DNA of 64,000 bases from Emydura subglobosa (GCA_007922225.1 ML679941.1:55267849-55331848), one strand, 5' to 3'; shown: positions 11,142 through 23,655, counted from the stretch's first letter. A program made the numbers and translations. The notes: generated from the sequence alone by a model not told the origin.

Positions 11142-11431
11142 CAGCGGTTCTCAAACTTCATTGCACTTGCAACCCCTCTCTGACAACAAAAATTATTACG
11201 TGACCATGGTGATGGTGGGGAGGCAGAGCCTGAGCTCCGCGGCCCCAAGTGGGTAGGGGAAGCTGGAGCCCGATTCCGACTGTTCCAGGCTGAAGTCCTT
11301 GGGGTTCAGCTTCAGCCCGGGGCGGCGGGGCTTAGGTTTCAGCATCAGCCCTGGACCCCAATGAGTCCAAAGTTGGCCCTGGCGACTCCAGGTCCACTTC
11401 GGGGTCCTGACCCACACTTTGAGAACCACTG
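11142..11431. mobile_element. hAT non-autonomous element with intact 8-bp TSD
   Basis: Terminal repeats cagcggttctcaaact and ctttgagaaccactg enclose a GC-rich interior of 290 bp. It is flanked by perfect direct repeats aaatagaa at 11134-11141 and 11432-11439. The 8-bp duplication and the CAG-type ends define the hAT superfamily. Confidence 0.92.
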
Positions 11432-11649
11432 AAATAGAATGACTAATTATATAAAGCAACTGAGTTTATTTCAATATATGGACTGTTAGTCTGAATTTGT
11501 AGGTCATTCCTTGGTAAATAAATTTTCCTAATGCTGTCCAAATTTGACAGAAAAACATCACTGTGCACAGTTTCTGCCTCTAATTGTCACAAACAACTGT
11601 TCAAAATATTCTAATTAATGAAATAATATTCCCCCTTTTCAGTCTATAC

Positions 11650-11849
11650 CAGGGGCCGACAATCTTTCAGAAGTGGCGTGCCAAGTCTTCTTTCCCCCCG
11701 CCTCTCTCCGATGTGACGTGGGCCCCCAGCGCCCTGCCAGGAGCTGCTCCCGGCCCCACCAAAAATGATAAACAACCCTGACACCAATGGCAGTGTGAAT
11801 GCTGCTCCAAATCATCTTGCATGCCAAACCCATAGGTTGCCGACCCCTG
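11650..11849. mobile_element. hAT non-autonomous element with intact 8-bp TSD
   Basis: A 200 bp element with ends caggggccgacaatctttc and ggttgccgacccctg. Perfect 8-bp duplication gtctatac at 11642-11649 and 11850-11857. Confidence 0.92.
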
Positions 11850-12524
11850 GTCTATACAATTAATATATTATATGAAATGGGAAATATTTCCTTGTAACTA
11901 ATTTCTTGCTTTGTAGTTGTTTATGTTGTAGTTGTAAAAATGTTTTCTTACAAATTACAAGTAATTCCACAGAATGGCTAGTTACCAAGTGCATATTCAA
12001 ATAAGAGCCATAGTGCAGTAAAGTAACAGGAACAAGGTTGGTATGGTTTCCTTTTCATTATTATAATTATGTGGTAGCACTTAATTTGTGAGAGAACACT
12101 TTTTACAAACAGCATGTAAAAAGGTGCACAGCCAGAAAATAGTTACAAAGAATGTTCTTCCATTACATATAAATTGTATAGACTGAAAACAGGAAAACAC
12201 TGGTTCATTAGAGTCAGAAGAGAACAGTCTAAACAGCTTTATGTGACAAGTAAATACTGAAAGCTCACTAGGGACTTGGCTATTGATATTGATTTTACGT
12301 GGAAGGCAGTCAGGTACGATGGTATTGGGCCACAGCATAAAACCCCTAAGATAGAAACTTGACATGAAGAAATGGCAGTGTGTGCAATTTGTACGGTGTT
12401 AGGAAAATGTATTTGCTACAGAAATGATCTACAAATCCAGAGTTTAGCAGTCCATTTTATATATGTGGTAATTTGGTTTCATTCAGATACAGAAATGAAA
12501 AGCTCATTGTTAATGCTTTTAAAC

Positions 12525-12635
12525 CAGTGGTTTTCAATCTGTGGTCCACGGCCTTATGCCTAAGATTTCCAAAGGGCTCCGCACCTCCATTCCAAGTTTT
12601 TACGGGTTCGCAAATGAAAAAAGATGAAAACACTG
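12525..12635. mobile_element. Short hAT MITE, 111 bp
   Basis: Starts cagtggttttcaatctgtgg and ends caaatgaaaaaagatgaaaacactg. The duplication is ttttaaac (12517-12524) against ttctaaac (12636-12643), seven of eight identical, so the insertion is older or has mutated. Confidence 0.85.
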
Positions 12636-12945
12636 TTCTAAACATACACCTTACAATATCACCTTGTTCTTGTTACTTAACTGAATAATGGACCAGATAA
12701 TTTAGTTATGATCATAAAGTAAAATGGTTACTTATATTGGAATCCTAATGTTTACTTTATAAAGTAAATCGTTCACTTTGTACCGTCTGATTTGTGAGAA
12801 CTGTACTTTTCCAGACCTGGCTGCTTAAATTTTAGCACTATATGCATCAAAATAAACTCAAACATATTTTTTTGCTTTAAAGTTAAAAATGAAAGCTGAA
12901 GTAAGCAGAAGTTTATATGCTAATCCTCTGTATTACGATGTAGAG

Positions 12946-13255
12946 CAGGGGTGTCAAACTCATTTGCTATGGTAGGTCAGATTTGAATTAAATGTACTTC
13001 AAGTGGGCCATACATACCATAAATCGAAATACTAGGCACTTTTGGAGCGCTGTCTTGTACACACAGCGCTCCACGCACTGCCACCAGAGTACACAGATCT
13101 CGTGGCAGCACACGACTCCGTGAGATCTCGCGGCATTGTACTCCCTGGTGGCAGTGCGCGACACTGCCAGAGAGTATAACGCCGCGAGATGTCGTGGCAG
13201 CATGTGCTGCCACCAGGGGCCGGACCAAAAAGGTTGGCGGGCTGTAACCTCTACT
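12946..13255. mobile_element. hAT non-autonomous element, right end lost
   Basis: Starts caggggtgtcaaactcatttg and is preceded by atgtagag (12938-12945), which has T-A at its centre. The interior has an inverted pair of gtggcagtgcgcg/cgcactgccacc and cgtgagatctcgcgg/ctcgtggcagca segments. No cccctg terminus with a matching octamer follows. Instead a second element head begins at 13256. Confidence 0.7.
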
Positions 13256-13320
13256 CAGGGGTGTCAAACATCTGGCCCGCAGGCCGGATATCAGCTGAAT
13301 TCAGATTTAATTTTTTTTTT
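13256..13320 (+). mobile_element. Second hAT head in tandem, truncated
   Basis: A second caggggtgtcaaac start, continuing catctggcccgcaggccgg and then running into a poly-T-rich stretch. It repeats the first 14 bases of the element at 12946 but diverges after that. Confidence 0.55.
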
Positions 13321-13934
13321 TAAATTTTGTTCCCTCTAGGAATTATCCTGGCATGTCACTTAGAGTATCCTAGAATACACTATTCTGACAATTTAAACGT
13401 GTTTCATGGGTTGAAAGGTGATTTCAAATGTGTCTGTTGCATTCTGGGCTGCCTTAAGTGAACCAGAAAACACCATAAGGATTTCTTGAAAGAGACAAAG
13501 TACTCTTAAAAACTAGCTAAAATTTAGTGCTCTTCTGAATGCTTCCACATTTTATTAGTGTGAGGATTCAGCATGGATACCTGTGCTTAATCCCATTTTG
13601 GTTTTTTTTAGTTCATCTTTAATTTGTAACATTTAAGACATCACATCAATGACACTGTTAGACAATTTACTGGTGTTTCAGTTATAGAACAGGATTCTTC
13701 AACTTTATATTTTTATTAAAATTCATATACTTTTTTAAAAGTTTCACTATCATTAAGTTTATTATGAATTCCAGATGCATCACCATATTACTTTTTAGCC
13801 TAGTCACATGTAAGATCTGATGTCTTTACATCCAGTAATAGGTTTTTAATAAATATAGTTTAAAATAGATATGAATGGTAGGTAATATTTTTATAACAGA
13901 TTGTATATTCACAAACTATTTATATTGGTCAAGA

Positions 13935-14065
13935 TTGTCAAAAAAGGTGCCCAAGTCACTTATTTAGGAGCCTAATTTGACTCTCTGCATTCAACAGCTC
14001 CCATTCAAATCAAAACCCAGGAGCACATCTTTAGGAACCCATTTTTTTGCAAACCTTAAGTAATT
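13935..14065. repeat. Ancient repeat, partly palindromic
   Basis: Carries tcaaaaaaggtgcccaagtcac, ttaggagcctaatt and caacagctcccattcaaatc, motifs of an old amniote repeat with tcaaaagtgcctaag-type ends. Weak and diverged. Confidence 0.4.
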
Positions 14066-16112
14066 CATTTTTATAATATGTGTCTTAAGAACAGGGGTGC
14101 CCAAATTTTGACATAACTGACACTCTTACTTGCATGAAATGACTCATTGAGGACATTTCCATCTTAATTATTGAGGCATAGTTAGTCCATATATTCCCCA
14201 GCATGCAGTGCTCTGTTTTGAGCCAACCCAGTACCTGCTGGGCTTTAAGTAGAACAGTGTTTGCTAGGCTCTGTAGCTTGTGTGGGTGGGGGGGTGGGGA
14301 TTCTCCTTAGCTTTTACAATACTTAAAAACAATCTGTGAGCCTTCTTGTGGAACTCAGTGGTTAAGCTTTGTCCACAGGTCATACAGTAGCCACCCTTGG
14401 CCAAGAGTTTGTGGTGAAATTGCCCAAGGTGCAAGTCATGAAGCCTACAGATGCTAGAATCTCTGTTAAAAGCAGAACTTTTTTCGTGGCCTATTTAACT
14501 GCTCTGAAGGGTACTGAGTATTATGTGCCTAACTTATGTGTAACAAACGTAGGAGTAATATCAATGGATTCATATGGGAGTTTTATCATTTCTTCTTACC
14601 ATGACACACAATCTTGAAGTTAGCTGGAGTGGTTTTAAATTTGGGTAAAAATTCAAGGTGCAAAGAAAATCCTAGATGGCAAGGAAGTGCATAGTTTAAT
14701 CTTTTTTCCTCATGTTAGGTTCATACTGCAGTGGCTTACAAACAATGTAAAGCTAGAAGACAGCTGAAGGAATCATTTTAAAAAAGGATATCATCAAAGC
14801 AACTTTGTTAATAACAGTTTCCTCCCGATACATATCCTTAGTGGCGCCTGGAAACTTCAGAATCTTGTCAGTCTGGAATAGGATAAGCCAGTGCTGATAG
14901 GGGAAATCGCTCAAACATTCTAGTATGAGGGGCATGGGTAGAAACCCATATCTAATCTTAATCTAGTATGCTATTTTTGTCAGTGTCCTCTTGCAGATGT
15001 TGAAGAGGAAGGTGAAAATCTTCATTAATGATCTTGGGCAACTGTGCTTTCCATACATTAATGTAATTGGCCATGTCTCTGCACCATATCCAGTGCAGCA
15101 CTTACTTTTAGAAGAACATTCTAGAAAATTAATAGTATGAACATATAGTCTGTGTTCTGTACTTTATTATTGCTGATTTTCTTTTTGCGTTGCCCACTGT
15201 GCTGGGAAGCATACGAACACATCCTACTTTGTATTTTGAATTGTAAGTGTTTCCTTCCATGGAATTATTTCCTCTATCAACAAATATTAGGATAAATGAT
15301 AGCTTTAACTGCATTTGATAAATACTAAATGTCTTATCGGTATTATTGTTGAGTTGCTGTTGCCATATATAAAATCCTGCAGTACTGTTCTTGGAAAGTC
15401 TGAGAAGACCAACAGTTTGAAAGTATTGTGTTGCACATTAGGAATGACTCATGCAGTTTAAGGCAGTACAGAGTATTACTGTTTACAGGTATGTGCATTA
15501 CACATATGGTAGATATATTTTTTCATTAGAGAGGATTTCTTGTATAATTTGGCTCTGAGCAGTAGAATATATAGAAATGTCAAGGGATTAATTTTTTAAA
15601 TAGTTTTAAAGGTGTGGGGTATGTGTTGTAGATGAGGGGAGGAGGAGAGTATTAAGTGTAGCTTTGCTGTTATGACTTAACAAACCAGAATTGTTAAAAT
15701 ATATAAACTTTTATATTAAAACCCAGCTTCAGGGGAAATTCTTGGTCAAATTATATTTAACACTTTTGGCTTTTCTATGCCCATAGCAGTGCTCTTACTG
15801 GTGCACTCAGAATATCTTTGACATGATACTCCCAAGAACTTGCTTTGTGTGCTACTGCTCAATTATAAGTTATGAATTAACCTATGGGTTTAGCAGTTTA
15901 TCACTGTATTAAGTGATAGAGTGCATCATATATCTCATTTTTGGGGTCACAGTCAAAACAAAAACAGTAGATAAATTACTTGAGGGTTGGAGCTGTGTAA
16001 CTTTGATTTGTTGGGATTAGTCTTTTAATTAAGAGTAATTTAGTTTTCATCTTCCCTTTTGCCTCATGAAGCTGGTGGCTTATGAAAAGAGTAGTGTATG
16101 TTCTAAACACTT
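14066..16112 (+). other. Intron-like sequence, nothing recognised
   Basis: A frame is open at 14369-14617, but it has no domain and no splice context that I trust. The rest is AT-rich without recognisable repeats. Confidence 0.5.
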
Positions 16113-16385
16113 TGGGTATGTCTACACTGCAGTTAGCTGACACAGGCCAGTCACGGATGTTTGACTGGGACTTGTGGGTTTCGGGCTGTGGGGCTATTAA
16201 ACTGCACTTTAGATGTCCAGGCTCAATCTTAAGCCATGAGCGGGGAGAGTCCCAGAGCCCAGGCTCTACCCTGAGCCAGAATGTCTATACTACAGTTTTA
16301 TAGCCCATCAGCCTGAGACTCGTGAACCCAGTCAGCTGACATAGGCCAGCAGTGGATGTTTAATGGCAGTGTAGACCTACCTACA
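16113..16385. repeat. Palindromic MITE (gtctacactgcag family)
   Basis: Opens ggtatgtctacactgcagttagctgacac and closes ggcagtgtagacctacct. The interior is mirrored: gtcagctgacataggcc on the right answers gttagctgacacaggcc on the left, and agcccaggctct answers agatgtccaggctc. Same family as 3060 and 32935. Confidence 0.75.
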
Positions 16386-17524
16386 GGAAGTGTCTACATT
16401 GCATAGTCAACCTGGGTTCCTTATCTGGGTTTTTAGTCTTAACATCCCCTTGACCTTCCCCCACCTCCACCATACACAAAGACAGACATCTGGCCTGAGT
16501 TTGGGAGGTGCTTTAAGATCAGGGTAGATTACCTGGTTGAGAATGTGTATTAGAACCCAGTCTCCACTTTAATTCGGGCTGGAATATGCCCACTTTATAG
16601 TGAGCATGCCTAAAATCCTAGCATGTTTCAGCTCAAAGAACCATGGTGAGTGCAGAAAAAGTGAGGAACAGTAACAAGGGTAGGGATTTGTAGCTGGTAC
16701 ACACACTTGGGCTAGGCAAACCCAAGTGACCAATCACCTAGATTAACTGTGCAGTGTGGACATTGAGTGCAACTACAGAGCAGGGAAGCAAAGATCTGGA
16801 GTTCTCTTAAATACAAAAAAGAGAAGCTGAAACATAGAAGAGAAAATCCATCATCTCTATTTTTCCACTATCCTTATAAAGACAAGTGTGCACTGATGTT
16901 TAATAGTCATAAAATGCTTCATTTTATATGTTTTTTTTAAGATTAATTTTAAGATAAGTTTTGTATATTTTGACTTTTTTTCTGGAAAAACATCCTGTTT
17001 TTCTTCTACATTGAATTTTTTTTGTTCAATATAATTATCTTAATGCCATTTGTCCTGAAGAAGTTTGCAGGTCAATGCAGTTTAAAGCAAAATGAATTGG
17101 CAAGGGAATCTGTAGTCATGAAGACAGATTTATAAAAATGCTCAGTGAACCTGCTTTGTAAGGTTGTATCTGAAGATATATAAGGGATTTCTTAGGTGTT
17201 TTATTAGTGATTGTGTTAGGTGAATCATTTCAATTGCTTGGCTATCTTTCTAGCAGTCCCTAGAGTGTCAGTTAATGTTGCATTTGGATAGGATAAATAA
17301 AATGTTGAAGATGCTTTGCCAATAAAAGTGCATCTGTATCTTTGCCAGGTTTTGTTATGTCGCCTTTTTAAGAGTGCATAGTATAGGCAACTCAGTACAG
17401 AAATAACATTCATAGTCTCTATAGTTCAAGGTTTTTGTATTTTGTAAAGCAATTGTATTGAATTACAATAAGCCTTGTATGCTTTGTCTGCATTTAGACC
17501 TTTTCTTAAATTTTTCCCACTATG

Positions 17525-17712
17525 GCTACTGTTGGTGCAGCTCGTCTGCTGGTATGAGTTCTAGTGTAGAGAAGGCCCTGGTGGCTGCTGGCATTTTAAT
17601 CATTGTGTCGTCATCTTGACCTGCATTGAGCAGGATTGGGTAGCAGTGATTAAAGTGTTGGTGGCTAATGCCCACTCTTTGCCTCTAGCTTTGGTGGTAG
17701 CAACCTTGGGCT
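17525..17712. repeat. Diverged MITE remnant
   Basis: Contains gttggtgcagctcgtctgctgg, tagtgtagagaaggccctgg and gcattttaatcattgtgtc, resembling an old gtgtagacaaggccc-type MITE. Boundaries are uncertain. Confidence 0.4.
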
Positions 17713-20150
17713 ATTGAGAGCATGAGTCTGTGAAACGCAACCTATGAATTTATTAATAAACAAAAAATTACCGAGGAAAGTTGAAAGAACGTGTCCCTGG
17801 AGACTAGTTAACATTCAGAAAATGCATTGTAATGTAATATTATACGTCAAAAAAGTCAAATGCAAAGGCCTAGAAATGAACAGCTAAGGGATGTAGTCAC
17901 TTGTATTGTATTACTTCACCTATTCAGTATGCACATTTTTTTAGTTGAAACATTGATTAATACAAGGATAACTAAATATAATTAGCATAATTTTTAATCT
18001 TAATTTTTACATACGGTTAAAGAAAGAGAAGACTACTGATGGTAGTCATTACCAAAATCTTAATTTATTTTACTTTTATGAAAGACATTTAGTTTTATTT
18101 CCAGTAATTACATTTAATGGAATTATGAAATCATCTTTCAGGTATCCTGGATGTGTGTTTTGTGTTATGAATTATAAAATTATATTGTTAGCTGTCAGCT
18201 TGTTTTCAATTGTCACATAGTCACATGACTACGTTGGCCTTTATGGAGCATAATTCTTTTGGTTGTGAGAATGTTACCTCGAATAATTACTGGGACATAA
18301 TTATTTTTTAATTTATTATTGGGGTGGGGGAGAAAACACATTTCTCATAGAGTGTACAAAGGACAAGAGTATTACAAATAAAATTGAAAAGAGGTGTGCT
18401 TCTGTCTTGCAAACAAACATTAGACTCATTAGGAGTTTGTTTGTTTAAAAAAAATCATTTAAAACTTTCTGCTATGGTATTGCTAAGTGTGGGCAGATGT
18501 TTTTCCTAGCCAGCTCTAAAACACAGTCCATATGCTGTATAGAGTCAAAACTTGCTATCTTCTTTCAATTTGACTTACTAACAATAACAATGTTCAGTTC
18601 GTCTTCTCCCCAGACTTGGTTATTAGTATTTGGACTGCTCCTTAGGTCCTTTCACTCTGGAGAGCCATTCCCACTTCCCTTGTATCTGAGTGAGATAATG
18701 AATCACATGCTTCAGAGTGCACTTAACATCTTCCAGTTGTTGCCTTTTGGGTGGATTTCCTAGGAGAACACATTCAGTATGGTACACTAGAGATTCATTC
18801 AGTTCTTCACTGCCATATACCTCCACCTCTCACCAACAATCTGACTTACGTTGCCCACTCAAACTTAACTTAACATTGTCTCAATAAAATTTGCAAAGAT
18901 GAAAATAACAGATTATTAGGATATTATTGGAAATAGGTTGTTGGGTAAGAAATGGGATTTTATGATCTAGTAACTTCTTTTGACTTTTGCATAAAATTAC
19001 ACAAATTTTAACAAGGCAATCAATGTTAAATTTGTGTGGCCACTGATAATGAATATGGAAGACCTATATAACACTATTGAGATAGTTGCATCCTGTTAAC
19101 TGTTCATTTCTATCCTTTCTAATGTTTGGGTTTTCAAAAAATAACAATTTTCATTTAAAAAGTGTAGCTATTTTGGATGTGTTGGACTCTGTTGAAACAT
19201 ACTTCAACCTTAATGCTTAAAGTTTTAACAAATATTTTTAATTTTAAAAGAAGTGCCAAAGATTTTAAATTGAGTCTGTGTATAAGATCTTCAGGAAGGG
19301 AGCTGTGCTCCAACAGATCTTATGAGGCCTACCAGAGCAGGACTCTAGTCCAGATGTTTGTTAGATGGTGAATGTATGTGATGCTGGAAGTTTAATTGTG
19401 TTGGATATTGTGCGTAATGGATGGTAGAGAAGATAAGGTGGTCTTTATTCAGATGCAAAACTTCTTAACCATTCTGCATTTTCCTACCTCCCCGGGCTCC
19501 CTGTGCCCCTTCTGTAATCTCCTGGTTTCTCTTGTACCCCCCACCTTTTTTTTTTTTAAAAACTCATTTTGTCCCTCTCTCCCACTCCATGCTCTAACAG
19601 AGTCTAGTTCTTTATTCAGAGCCCTGTTTTCCAAAAATGTTTCCATGTCCCTTTCGGTCCTCTACTCTCTCTCTCTGTTACTATTCCTTACCGCTTCCCA
19701 GACTTCACTCTGGTCTTTAAACCACTACCTTTTGTTTCAGGAGTTGAAAAGTCAGTTTATAAACACTTAAATGTTTATATTATTACATTAAAAAAACAAC
19801 AAACCCTGTGTTAAAAGAACATTTAAGTTGCAAAGTCAAAGCACTCAAAAGTTAGGAAATGCCAGAATCAAGGCTGCCCAGGAAATCTTTATTCAACCCC
19901 CTTTTGTATATGCTCTATGATATGGTCTGTAATCAATTGTATACTATATTTTTCACACTACCTTGCTTCATTCAGTGCATGGGATGGGCCCTGCTCATTG
20001 AATGGGTAGCTATTTAATATTTCTTTTTATCTTCTACATTCAGTGTGTAGCCCCCTGCCTTATTTACCGCATAACATCCAAGGCCGGCATGGATTACAAA
20101 ATTATTAATTTCCTCATGGGGTTTTCTAGGATATTCTCAGTGGTATCTTA
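17713..20150 (+). other. Intron-like sequence, nothing recognised
   Basis: AT-rich. A pyrimidine-rich stretch at 19480-19740 keeps a frame open for 124 codons, but it is low complexity and shows no domain. Confidence 0.5.
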
Positions 20151-20154
20151 AATT

Positions 20155-20560
20155 CATTAATCTTTGTGAAGATCTATCTTTACAACACTTCTGTGAGGTA
20201 TCATCCCTGATTTACAGATGGGAAAGTGAAGAGTAGAGATGAAAGCCTGAAGTGTCAACTAAACTTCGTGTGCTGTTTTTGAGAAGTCTTAGTGTTTTAT
20301 AGCACTTTTTTCAGAGCCAAGCTTCTTTTATCCTCAGTAGAAGTTGAGTATTCAGCACTTCTGCACATCAGGCCACAAGTGTCTTAAGTTGAGTACCCAA
20401 AAGATGAGGAACACAGAATAACCACCTGTGAAAATCTTGGTTCTTGTGACTTGCCTAGCATCACGTAGGAATTCTGTGTCGAGGCAGGGATAGAATCGAG
20501 TTCACTAGGATAGAATTCATCTGCCTTAACCACGAGACTTTTTGCTTGCAGCAGTCCTCT
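20155..20560 (+). repeat. Ancient MIR/L2-type SINE, split
   Basis: A left part (20160-20240: acaacacttctgtgaggta, atttacagatgggaaagtg) and a right part (20445-20545: cttgtgacttgcctagcatc, ggcagggatagaatcgag, ctgccttaaccacgag) match successive pieces of a widespread old vertebrate SINE. They are separated by about 200 bp of unrelated sequence, probably an insertion. Confidence 0.55.
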
Positions 20561-22160
20561 GCCTCATTCATCACACACCTTCCTGTTTTTGCAGCAAATG
20601 ACATAGGGGTCCTAAGGACAACAGCCTAATTCTGTACACAATGCTGATTCATTCCTGGAATACAGTCTGTCCTGTGCATGAATGAGTCAAGCTCTACAAA
20701 AAATAATATGTAATCATGCAGTTAAAGGGTAATAATGCTTATACAACCAGGGACTGAATTAAAGTTGTCTGTGCAACCTTAATTCTGGCATTTCCTTATT
20801 TTTCAGTGATAGACTTTGCAACATTAACATGCTTTAACATAGTTTTTGAGATGTAATTTTCTAAATATTTTAAAATCTTTAACTTTTGATAATACAGAAA
20901 TTCCATCATGTGGAACTATGTTAACCCCTCCCCCCCAGTGGATTGTCAGCAGGGTTGGGACCTACTGTAGATCTACAATACAGTCCTCTGCCACTTTAGC
21001 TGATGGAGTAACAGTTAATATTGGCTGTTTTGTGGACCTGCCCACTAGAGGGAGATGGAGACACACTTTGCCAATGGGTTTCACAGCTGGTTGTTAGACA
21101 GCAAAGGAATGTTCAGATTTAAGAATGTGTTCATTTTAATGCTCTGAAGGGGAGTTGTTTCTAGGGTCTAGATTCTTCTGTCTCTGTTGCCTTTTACTGC
21201 TATCCTCCCAGCTCCTTGTCCTTGTTCACCCCTCTCCACCCTTTTGCTTCTATTTTCCTTATTCCACATCTCCTGTCCCACTCTGCTCCTGACTTTTTGG
21301 TTCCTCACCCCTGTGCATTCAAATCAAGAAGCTTCCTCCTCTATACTGCCCTGGTGCCCGCAGGGCAAAGCATTGAGAGCACAGGAGAGACTCTCTCCTT
21401 GCTCTCAGTTCTGGTGACCAGCACTAAAGTGACAACTGGCTGATTGGAGGAACAGTTTGAGGACAAGTCCATAGCCACAGCAGCCCTGGGATGAAGCCTG
21501 TTCTCTTGCTCAGTAGGAATTTCAGATGCACAGTCCAGTCAAAAGCAGGAGCTGTTTGGGGATGGATATGCCTGGTGCAGGTGGATTTGTAGAATTTAGC
21601 TGTCAAACTCTTAAGTCTCTACAAAGCATGTGATGAGTAAATTTTCAGAAGTTTATAATTTGGCACAATATGGGTGCATTTTGCCATTCTTGTTACAAGG
21701 CATACTCCTGACATGAAGGAGACTCCATGACAAATTTAAGTCCTTGCTCCAAAGCATGGATGTGCTAAAGCTTCTCAATGAAACAGTTGTAAGAATTTAG
21801 GTTTTACTATGTTAAAAACAAATTTTTCCTCTAATCTCTCCTAGAAATGATGGATCCCACTTTTAGGTGCTGCTGCCTTTAATAAAAGTTTTTTTTCAGA
21901 TACTTAAAACCATTTATATAAATGTTTATAGCCTCCCTCTCAAAGTAACTTAAAAAAACCAAACAAACCTTAAAGGCACTTATCAACAAGACCTTAAAAA
22001 AAAATCTTAATTTCTAGGCTATTCCATTTTTATAAAGATGACTAGCCCAGAAGTGTTAGACTAAACTTTAAGTAGACTACAGTATCCTTTTCAGAGAGTC
22101 ATAACTGTAAAACTTTAGGTAAAATTTTCGAAAGCGCATAAATTCCTTTTTTCAAAAGTG
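20561..22160 (+). other. Intron-like sequence, no gene
   Basis: The segment 20920-21095 (ccccccagtggattgtcagc, gccactttagctgatggagt, cctgcccactagagggag) may be another old repeat. The rest shows nothing recognisable. Confidence 0.45.
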
Positions 22161-22165
22161 GCTCA

Positions 22166-22445
22166 GGCCTGGTTTATACCTAAAACTTAGGTTAACCTAG
22201 CTACATCTGTCGGGAGTATGAAAAAGTCACCCCCCAATAGCCATAGTTAAACCAATCTAAGCCCCAGTATAAACACCACTAGGTCAACAGATGCATTCTT
22301 TCATCAGCCTAGCTACCTGCGTCTATGGGATGGATTAACTACAGTGATGGGAAAAGCCCTTCTGTAGCTGTAGCAAGTGTCTACACTGTGGTGCTACAGA
22401 GGCATAAGTGCAGTTCCGTAGTTGCGCTTCTGTAGCATTGACAAA
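22166..22445. repeat. Harbinger-like MITE, first of a run of four
   Basis: Starts cctggtttatacctaaaact then taggttaacctagctac, which parallels the right end of the Harbinger near 53.37 kb (cctggtctacac, gttaggttaac in reverse complement). Its right part has ctgtagcaagtgtctacactg. Confidence 0.65.
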
Positions 22446-22499
22446 TCCTACAAGATTATGTGACGTAGGCTGCACTTTGAAAATGGAATTTAGGATTGA

Positions 22500-22800
22500 T
22501 CAACATGTAAAAATTAGGTTGGCATAGCTACATTTGGTTGGGGTGTGAAGAAGCTGAGACACTCAACTGTGTGGCTATGCCAACCTAACCCCCAGTGTAG
22601 ATAGATGCAGCTATGTCTATGGAAGAATGCTTCTGTTGATGTAGGAACACCACCTCCTCAAACAAAGTTAGCTACATCAACAGAAAAACCCTTTCAATCC
22701 GCTTACACTGTTTCCGTGCTGTGGGATTATGCCAACATAGCTACATAGATGTAGCTGTGCTGGTACTGTCTCAGTAGTGTACATATACCTGTAGACTCAT
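22500..22800. repeat. Harbinger-like MITE, second of the run
   Basis: Contains taggttggcatagctacat mirrored by tatgccaacctaaccccc, and later gttagctacatcaacag against tgccaacatagctac. Confidence 0.65.
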
Positions 22801-22805
22801 AAGTC

Positions 22806-23285
22806 ACTTAGGGATTGATTACACTTAAAATGCTACAGTGGACAGCTGCATTGCTGTAGCACTTCAGTGTAGATGCTACCTGCACCAATGGGAAGGATTC
22901 TCCCGTTGCTATAGATCAGGGGTAGGGAACCTCCGGCCCACGGGCCGGATCTGGCCCGCGAAAGAATTTAATCCGGCCCGCGGGCGGGCGGGAAGTGCGC
23001 GCCGCCGAAAGCTTGCCGCCGAAACCCTGCCGCCGTCTGCTCATTTTCGGCGGCGGGGGTGGAGTCGGCGGCGGCGCGGTTTCACGGCGGCGGCGGCGCG
23101 GTTTCACGGCGGCGGCGGGCAGTGCCCCTTTTCGGCATGGCCCGTGAATGACCGTAGGCATGTCAAAATGGCCCTTGGCAGGGAAAAGGTTCCCCACCCC
23201 TGCTATAGATAATCCATCTCCTCAAGAGGCAGTAGCTAGGTCAACAGAAGAATTCTTCTGTTGACCTGTTGCCGCCTACACAGAG
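22806..23285. repeat. Harbinger-like MITE, third of the run, with nested hAT
   Basis: The left half is 22806-22916 and the right half resumes at 23203 (aatccatctcctcaagaggc, ggtcaacagaag). The two halves are separated by a hAT element at 22917-23202. The duplicated octamer ctatagat belongs to the MITE, which proves the MITE is older. Confidence 0.75.
22917..23202. mobile_element. GC-rich hAT element nested in MITE, intact TSD
   Basis: Ends caggggtagggaacctccgg and aggttccccacccctg enclose 286 bp. Perfect duplication ctatagat at 22909-22916 and 23203-23210. The interior is extremely CpG-rich, with (CGG)n runs and two tandem copies of a cggcggcggcgcggtttca unit (23059-23106). It looks like a small CpG island inside the intron. 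Confidence 0.93.
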
Positions 23286-23286
23286 A

Positions 23287-23655
23287 TTTAGGCCAGGTCT
23301 ACGCTACAGACCTATGTTGGTATAACTATGTTGCTCAGGGGTGTGAAAAATCCCCACCCCTGAGCGATGTAGTTGTACCAACCTAACCCCCTGTGTAGAC
23401 AGTGCTATTTCGACTGGAGAGGTTCTGCCATCGACATAGCTATGGGCTCTCGGGGAGGTGAGTTAACTACGCTCTCCAGTCTGCTCTCCTGTCTGCATAG
23501 GAGTGTCTTCGCTAAATTGCTTTAGTGGAACAGCTATGCTGCTGTACATAAAGACAAGCCCTTAGGTCATCTTAACAGCATTGCTCAGTGATTTTTCACA
23601 TCCATAACAAACGTAGTTATGCAGACCTAATTTTTTAGTGTAGACCTGTCCTTTG
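23287..23655. repeat. Harbinger-like MITE, fourth of the run
   Basis: Starts aggccaggtctacgctacag and ends tttagtgtagacctgtcct. A strong internal hairpin lies at 23336-23367 (tcaggggtgtgaaaaatccccacccctga), and gaccaacctaacccc type motifs are present in both orientations. Confidence 0.7.

Noticed and set aside
19396..19770. 124-codon plus-strand frame
   Set aside because: Pyrimidine-rich, Leu/Ser/Phe-biased translation with no domain and no splice context.
22838..23212. 124-codon frame rich in arginine and alanine
   Set aside because: It lies over the GC-rich interior of the hAT element at 22917-23202.
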